Assembly: GCA_026874595.1 (NCBI GenBank)
Contig: JAPPUL010000076.1
Coordinates: forward strand, 1-64,000
From: Sipunculus nudus
Lineage: Eukaryota; Annelida; Sipuncula; Golfingiida; Sipunculidae
Direction: 5' to 3'
DNA length: 64,000 bases
The position numbers were made by a program, and so were the translations under genes. The notes below the pieces were generated by a model. That model was not told the DNA's origin. It saw only the letters and a list, made by a program, of their open reading frames with translations, and searched no databases. Position 1 is the stretch's first letter. The number at the start of each line of letters is the position of its first letter. Shown here piece after piece: positions 59,000 to 64,000 of this stretch.

Positions 59000-59260
59000 A
59001 TGAAATGTAGAATAGTATCTTTGGTGGGTCTTATATTAGAAGATGAGATATGGGGGGCAGTATGTCCTTCGGTTGAGGGTAGTGTAGGTATATTGGATAG
59101 ACACGCACCATTTGTCTGTGAACTTAAAGCAGGTAAAGTGTCTTTGAAATATAAAGGAGGGGAGAGGAAAGAAGTAAAGATAGACGGAGGGTATGCAGAG
59201 GTGAGTGCTAATGAGCTTACAATACTTACGGGGACGGGAGAGGTTTTGAGTGGGGGCTAG
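59000..59260 (+). CDS. atpC: ATP synthase F1 subunit epsilon, short form
   Basis: An 86-residue protein with only the beta-sandwich: MKCRIVSLVGLILEDEIWGA, GSVGILDRHAPFVCELKAGK, IDGGYAEVSANELTILTG. Usual epsilon is about 130-140 residues; the C-terminal helical pair that inhibits ATP hydrolysis is missing. The stop is immediate, so this is a natural short version rather than a frameshift I can see. Confidence 0.9.
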   Translation: MKCRIVSLVGLILEDEIWGAVCPSVEGSVGILDRHAPFVCELKAGKVSLKYKGGERKEVKIDGGYAEVSANELTILTGTGEVLSGG

Positions 59261-59297
59261 GTGGCTGTGGTATGGCTTTTTAGAGTTTAAGTAATTG

Positions 59298-59335
59298 AGT
59301 TAATAAATAAGTTAATAAATAAGTTAATAAATATA
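59298..59335. repeat. 12-bp tandem repeat at the end of the TauD-family gene
   Basis: TTAATAAATAAG repeated three times in the gap after atpC, overlapping the last codons of the minus-strand gene that ends at 59324. Confidence 0.7.
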
Positions 59336-60202
59336 TGAAAGGTATCGGCTACGTTTAAATTTCCGCATAGAAGATGTATCATTGACGAAAGCCGAACGTT
59401 TGTGTAAGATGTTGTTACAAACGATTCCCTGCCCAGCCTTAAGGGTAAGAGAAACTACATAAGGGGAAGAGAGTAAGATTTCGTCAAGAGCGTGCAGAGC
59501 CTCAGAAAGTAAAGAAGATTGTTTCCAAGTGATATTAAGCTTACGTTTAGTAAATCTCATATGCAAAGTATTTTGAATAATGGAGAAGACGGGAGTAGAA
59601 ATAGCCTGTCGAATTATGGTATTGTGCTGATTTAGATTTGCAGGTATGGTCATAACATCGTTTTGCATAAGAACCTTAATAAAGTTTATGTTCTGCTGTC
59701 GAAGTAGGATGTAAGCGATCTCGTGGTCAAGTAATTTATTCTCGCCTCCCTGTATAGAAGGTTCCTCACAGTATAGAATAATTGATCTGACAGGATTTTG
59801 GTTGTAGTAGCCGTCGGTGTGCCAATTTATGGCTCTATCGGTGTATGGGATATAAGTTTTATCGGAACAGTTTTTCTTAGAATTCTTTTTAAGAGGAACA
59901 TGTTGAATAGAAGATATGCCGGAGTTATTTTGAACAGAGAAGTCAATGGAGTGTAGGTTTAGGGAGTTTTCCAAAGAGCTAATAACGTCATGAGGAGAAT
60001 GAGTTGAATTAAAAAGAGCAAAGTTATAAGAACGAATTAGTTTAAGTATTTGGTTTTTGTATAGATAGGGGGAGTGATGGGGTTTAATATCTACGAAGAG
60101 TTTTTGCAGGTTGAGAGGATAAGCGTCGAGTTTTCTTTTTGCAAAAGCATTAAAGTCTGCAAACGAGGTAGCATCCGGGTTAAAGGTAGTACTAGAGTGC
60201 AT
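59324..60202 (-). CDS. TauD/TfdA-family Fe(II)/2-oxoglutarate dioxygenase
   Basis: A 292-residue oxygenase. Iron ligands: HTD in INWHTDGYYN near residue 126, and a late His in VCNNILHKRSAFVND; 2-oxoglutarate-binding Arg in FKRSRYLSY. IILYCEEPSIQGGENKLLDHE is typical of the family. Substrate unknown. Lagging strand, between atpC and the RND gene. Confidence 0.85.
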   Translation of the reverse strand: MHSSTTFNPDATSFADFNAFAKRKLDAYPLNLQKLFVDIKPHHSPYLYKNQILKLIRSYNFALFNSTHSPHDVISSLENSLNLHSIDFSVQNNSGISSIQHVPLKKNSKKNCSDKTYIPYTDRAINWHTDGYYNQNPVRSIILYCEEPSIQGGENKLLDHEIAYILLRQQNINFIKVLMQNDVMTIPANLNQHNTIIRQAISTPVFSIIQNTLHMRFTKRKLNITWKQSSLLSEALHALDEILLSSPYVVSLTLKAGQGIVCNNILHKRSAFVNDTSSMRKFKRSRYLSYIY

Positions 60203-60281
60203 AAAAAGGACCAGCTAAACAAAATAGTCTTGTTCTTTAAAATAATAAAGAAGATAGCAAAAACCAGATGCTATAAATATA

Positions 60282-60316
60282 GTAAGAAAGTAAAAAGAAA
60301 GTAAAAAGAAAGTAAA
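60282..60316. repeat. 12-bp tandem repeat in front of the RND gene
   Basis: About three GTAAAAAGAAA units, ending just before the RND-protein GTG. On the plus strand the array is all purine but T. Confidence 0.7.
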
Positions 60317-60325
60317 AATGAGAGG

Positions 60326-63247
60326 GTGAAAAAAAGAGAAGTCCAAAAGGGTTTAAAGGGTTTTATTAATTGTATTAAGCGAGCAAGAGAGAGTATGGAA
60401 GAAATTAAGAGGGAGTTGGGACAAACGGGTTTTCTAGGTAAGATAATATTTAGATATAATAAACTTATAGTGATGATATTTCTGTTGGGATTTGTATTAT
60501 GCAGTTTTTTGTTATTAGAGAGGGGGGTATGGGTAGAAGAGGGTCTTTATGTGGTGTATGGAAGAGAAGGAGAAGGAAAGTATGAAAAGATATTAAAGGA
60601 GTACGCAAGTGAGTCTGATATATATATAATAATCTCAGGGGTCAGGAGGAGTGTGGAATCATATGGTTATGATATAGTAGAAAAGCTTAAGCAAGCAAAA
60701 GAGTTTAAAGAAATCATAAAGGAGGTAAATATATATAAAAAGGATTTGGAATTTCTAAGGCGACATGGATTTAAGGTATGGGACAAAGAATATGTGGATA
60801 AAGCGGTAGAAGTATACAAGCCGAGGGGTTTTTTTGAGTATTTAAAAAGTTATACATCTTATGAGGAGGGTCTTTATAATGGAGTAGGAATGGGGAGGTT
60901 TGAGATAGGGATATATGAGGAGCTTAAACGGGTTAGGCGGCTATTACTAATACTTCTAGAATATATAGAGGAGCCAGAAGGCATATCGTCAGAGGAGGCA
61001 GGAGAAGAGCTTGCGGAGGTGGCATTATTTGGGGAGCGATTAGAAGTGGGAGTTTTTGGAGATTATTTACTTTTGCGTGTGGGGGTACATATAATAGATA
61101 GGCATGAGGGTAGGAATCAGATAGAGAAGGTGCTAAATTATGTAAAGGCAGAGTCAAAGGAAGTGGAAGGGCTTAAAATATATAGCGATGGAGCACGTGG
61201 ATATTATGGAGAGGATGGTAAGCTAACGAGTTATAATCCTTTGGTCATTTTTTTGTTACTAGAATTAATATTTCTATTAAATATAGTTTTGTGGAGAGGG
61301 TTTAGAGGGTGGGCTTTATATGTCATTTCAAGTCAAGTACAACTTTTAGTATATATGCTATATATAACAAAAGAGCTATTGGAGGAGCTAGACGTGGTTG
61401 GAGTCTTAGTGATTTTGGTATTAAACCTATATAGTTATGTAACGGGATTACGTATTAGCATAGAGTATGAGAAGCAACGTAAAAGGGTTGGGGGTTTACG
61501 AGCGACACTTGAGAGGTTGCTAAAGTATAAGGGAAAGAGCTTTATGTTATTTAGTATTTCCTTATGTGGATTTTATCTTTTGTTATTGGAGCAAGGGAGT
61601 GAAGTACTTAAAGAGCTTGGCATGCTTGTATTTTGTGGACTTTTGTTAAATATGGTTTTGGTGCTAATCTACTTACCCTCCCTACACATATTAGTTGATA
61701 AATTTGGCTTAAGGAGGAGATTAATATGGGGTTTAGGAAGCGATAGAGGGGGCGAGGATTTGATAACTAAGGTATGTGGGAGGTTTTTAGGGGCAGAGAA
61801 GGGTGAGAAGGGTGAGAAGGCAGAGAAGGGAGAGAAGGCAGAGAAAGGGGAGAAAGGGGAGAAAGGAGTAGGATTATCGGGATTTAGATTATTTAATATG
61901 CTATTGATATTATTGTTAATCCTGGTGTTGCTATGGTATTTGCTAAACAAAGGAGAGGAGAGATATAAGGGTTTAGGAGATAGAGTTATGTTGTGGGAGG
62001 GTGGAGGTAGAGTAGGAGTAGAAGGAGAGGCGGCAAAGATATTGGAGGATAGATTTAAGATAGGAGAGGTTGAGTATTTGCTAAGGGAGGGTATGGTAGA
62101 GGGTGGAGGTTTTGGAGTAGAAGTATTTAAGGGATGGGGTTTAGAGGGTGGAGCTGGTGAATATATGTTAGATAGCATAAGCTCTTATTTACCGAATGAG
62201 GGGTTACAGAGTATAAATTTATCAAAAACTCAAGAGCTTAAGAATTTTTTAGAAGGTGGGGAGAAGGGCGGGGTTGGATTTGTGCTAGAAGGGGAGGAGG
62301 GGTTAGAAGCTATTAAGGGTGTTATAAGCGGGCTTATAGGGAGGACGGAAGAGGTAGTTAGTAGGGAATTAGGGGTGGGCAATGATGAGAAGTTAAAAAA
62401 GTTACGGGATGATATAGTGGAGGTTGGGGAATTGGTTGAGGACATGCTAGTTTTGCTGGGAGATGATTTAGTGTTAATTAGGCTTAGTAAATCTTTTAAG
62501 AAAGCGATGGAGGGAGGGGTTATGAGGCTTTTAGAAGATATGGAGCTTTTAACTTATGAGAGTCTGGATGTAGATATACGGAGGCGATATATAAATGAAG
62601 GGAGAGGGGAGCTGATACGTTTTATGGGAGTATGGGGGCAAGCGAGTGGATTTAAGGAGGTAGGATTAAGGGAAAAAGAAGTAGAGCTATTGAAGAATCT
62701 AGAGGGGATAGGTTTTGAACATATAAGTAAAAGGTTATTATTGGAGGAGGGGATGGAGAAGGTATTGGAAGGTAGTATAAAGTGGTTTTGGTATGGGCAA
62801 GTGTTATTATTTTTGTTGTTTTTATTTGGTAGAAGGGTTAAAGAGGGTATTTTGTTGATAATATTATTTTTATTTATAAGCTTGTTGCAGCTTGGGTTAC
62901 AGGAGCTTACAGGAGTTAAGTATAATTATATAAATTATGTACTACAAATGGTTTTGCTATTGCTGGGGTATAATTATATATTTAGCTGGTTAGAGATAGA
63001 ATTCATGAGCAGAGGATGGTTTTTGGGTGTAGACAAGGAGGGGCTTGGGATGAAGGGATTGGTTATAAGAGGTGGTCTTGAGGAAATATTGATGATACAT
63101 GTTGTGGTAATAGTGAATGTAGTTTTATTATATCTGTTATTGGAAAGCAGATGGCATGAGAGTTTCATTATAGTGCTTTTATTGTGGATGTTGGTATATT
63201 TGTTTGTAGGGATAGGGCATTTATTTCTTAATAAGAATCGAGTATAG
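60326..63247 (+). CDS. MMPL/RND-superfamily membrane exporter
   Basis: A 973-residue protein with the RND plan. TM1 (about 46-66) is followed by a ~240-residue extracytoplasmic domain, then TM2-6 (about 313-460: VIFLLLELIFLLNIVLWRG, VLVILVLNLYSYVTGLRISI, GMLVFCGLLLNMVLVLIYLP). TM7 (about 530-546) is followed by a second large domain and TM8-12 (about 815-970). A GEK/AEK repeat at about residues 492-512 sits in the cytoplasmic linker before TM7. GTG start. RND family members of the MMPL/HpnN group export lipids or glycolipids; substrate here unknown. Confidence 0.8.
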   Translation: MKKREVQKGLKGFINCIKRARESMEEIKRELGQTGFLGKIIFRYNKLIVMIFLLGFVLCSFLLLERGVWVEEGLYVVYGREGEGKYEKILKEYASESDIYIIISGVRRSVESYGYDIVEKLKQAKEFKEIIKEVNIYKKDLEFLRRHGFKVWDKEYVDKAVEVYKPRGFFEYLKSYTSYEEGLYNGVGMGRFEIGIYEELKRVRRLLLILLEYIEEPEGISSEEAGEELAEVALFGERLEVGVFGDYLLLRVGVHIIDRHEGRNQIEKVLNYVKAESKEVEGLKIYSDGARGYYGEDGKLTSYNPLVIFLLLELIFLLNIVLWRGFRGWALYVISSQVQLLVYMLYITKELLEELDVVGVLVILVLNLYSYVTGLRISIEYEKQRKRVGGLRATLERLLKYKGKSFMLFSISLCGFYLLLLEQGSEVLKELGMLVFCGLLLNMVLVLIYLPSLHILVDKFGLRRRLIWGLGSDRGGEDLITKVCGRFLGAEKGEKGEKAEKGEKAEKGEKGEKGVGLSGFRLFNMLLILLLILVLLWYLLNKGEERYKGLGDRVMLWEGGGRVGVEGEAAKILEDRFKIGEVEYLLREGMVEGGGFGVEVFKGWGLEGGAGEYMLDSISSYLPNEGLQSINLSKTQELKNFLEGGEKGGVGFVLEGEEGLEAIKGVISGLIGRTEEVVSRELGVGNDEKLKKLRDDIVEVGELVEDMLVLLGDDLVLIRLSKSFKKAMEGGVMRLLEDMELLTYESLDVDIRRRYINEGRGELIRFMGVWGQASGFKEVGLREKEVELLKNLEGIGFEHISKRLLLEEGMEKVLEGSIKWFWYGQVLLFLLFLFGRRVKEGILLIILFLFISLLQLGLQELTGVKYNYINYVLQMVLLLLGYNYIFSWLEIEFMSRGWFLGVDKEGLGMKGLVIRGGLEEILMIHVVVIVNVVLLYLLLESRWHESFIIVLLLWMLVYLFVGIGHLFLNKNRV

Positions 63248-63439
63248 AGTTTATTTTGCAAAATGTTTTTAAGTATGAGAAAAAGTGCTTAAGAATCGGG
63301 AATGGAGTTAAGAGATTAAAGAAATAAGAGATTAAAGAGATAATATAAATAATATAAAGAGTTATTAAAAATGGAGTGAAGGACGATATAGAATGGAAAT
63401 AAAGACAAAAAGGCACGGGAGAAGAGGTAGGAAACAGAT

Positions 63440-64000
63440 ATGAAAATAAAGAGAAGAGAAAAGGTATTATTGCAAATTTACTTGATTTTAGTATTGGGAT
63501 TTAGTTTTGGATGTGTAGATTCTAAGACACGTCCGGAAGAAGGTGTGTCTAAAGCAGGAGGAGGAGGATATAGTAAATTTGGAAGATATGGAGTAAGTTT
63601 TAACTATCCATCTGGATATGACATAAAGACGGAAGAGAAGAAAACGCATGTAAATATATTTATGAAGGGAGAGAATAGCAGGATATCGGTACAGATTGTA
63701 AATGGGGTTATGGGGGAGGATCTAAGATTAGATTATATGGAAGTGATAAAGAATCAGATGGAAGAGTTTAATTTGGTGTTGGATAAGTCAGAGAGAGAAA
63801 AGAAGGCAATAAATATACGTGAAGGTAGTAAAAGGGTAAAAGTGGGCGCTTATTATAATAAGCTAATCTTTAAAGAGGATGGAAAGGATTATAAAATAGT
63901 GATGCTGGTTTATTTCTTTGCACACAAAGGGACAGGGTATATAATAAACTTTGCATATAATCCGAAGGTGGTACCAATGAATGATTTTGAGATAGTAAGT
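63440..64000 (+). CDS. Lipoprotein with PsbP/DcrB-like domain, C-terminus cut by window edge
   Basis: Open from the ATG at 63440 to the right edge (187 codons). Signal and lipobox: IYLILVLGFSFGC. Mature part: FGRYGVSFNYPSGYDIKTEE, NIFMKGENSRISVQIVNGVM and GTGYIINFAYNPKVVPMNDF, the beta-sandwich pattern of PsbP/DcrB-type lipoproteins. Function unknown. A 16-codon upstream ORF (63392-63442) ends in an ATGA overlap with this start. Confidence 0.6.
   Translation, partial: MKIKRREKVLLQIYLILVLGFSFGCVDSKTRPEEGVSKAGGGGYSKFGRYGVSFNYPSGYDIKTEEKKTHVNIFMKGENSRISVQIVNGVMGEDLRLDYMEVIKNQMEEFNLVLDKSEREKKAINIREGSKRVKVGAYYNKLIFKEDGKDYKIVMLVYFFAHKGTGYIINFAYNPKVVPMNDFEIVS

Noticed and set aside
63392-63442. 16-codon ORF in front of the last lipoprotein
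   Set aside because: It overlaps ATGA with the lipoprotein start, but it is short and of low complexity, so no case for a leader peptide can be made.

Overview
This is an AT-rich bacterial chromosome segment spanning a replication origin, with dnaN and dnaA at 33.2-36.0 kb. The lineage is most likely a spirochaete. Evidence: three FlaA-family (periplasmic flagellar sheath) proteins, a radical SAM protein of the spirochaete 'spiro-SPASM' type, a FliL gene at the left edge, and a very strong replication-strand composition bias of the kind known in Borrelia. An F-type (not V-type) ATP synthase and a MoaC-MogA fusion argue against Borrelia or Treponema. I do not name a genus. No rRNA, IS element, prophage or CRISPR array was seen.

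Layout. 1-34 kb, left of the origin: most genes are on the minus strand (leading) with purine-rich coding strands. They include fliL (partial), a chemotaxis receptor, a radical SAM/ferredoxin pair, an AEC transporter, an HDOD protein, LptC-like and sugar-phosphate nucleotidyltransferase genes, a molybdenum-cofactor cluster (moaC-mogA fusion, moeA, moaA, moaD, moaE, mobA), a COG3178-type kinase, a cyclic-nucleotide-binding protein, a split transketolase, tRNA-Val, degP, a PII protein, trkH, trkA and dnaN. Plus-strand (lagging) genes here are pyrimidine-rich: an SDR, a histidine kinase, uvrC, hisZ, hisG and a FlaA-like gene. 34-44 kb: dnaA, the putative origin, a binding-protein ABC transporter, a second FlaA-like gene, a beta-hydroxyacid dehydrogenase, a 55-residue zf-HC2 protein and a DUF4105 protein. 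44-64 kb: plus-strand leading genes include a lytic transglycosylase, flaA, the nine-gene atp operon, an MMPL/RND exporter and a lipoprotein cut by the right edge. DUF362, nadE and a TauD-family gene lie on the lagging strand.

Genes that work together: the atp operon (ATP synthesis), trkA/trkH (potassium uptake), dnaA/dnaN (replication), the moa/moe/mob genes (molybdopterin synthesis), the nucleotidyltransferase and kinase (possible amino-sugar activation for the cell wall), the three-gene ABC importer, and FliL plus FlaA with a chemotaxis receptor (motility).

Two window-wide oddities stand out. First, about seven single-base insertions, all in short homopolymers, break uvrC, the transketolase C-subunit, hisZ and hisG, and all lie between 19.3 and 25.0 kb. 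They may be consensus errors or true decay. Second, short tandem repeats with 9-19 bp periods are scattered through genes (periods 9, 12 or 15, frame-preserving) and intergenic gaps (mostly other periods). No dramatic novel system was found. The best leads are the altered DnaA DNA-binding signature with non-canonical box-like sites, the spiro-SPASM/NapF pair, and the repeat pattern. All assignments come from reading motifs without database searches.
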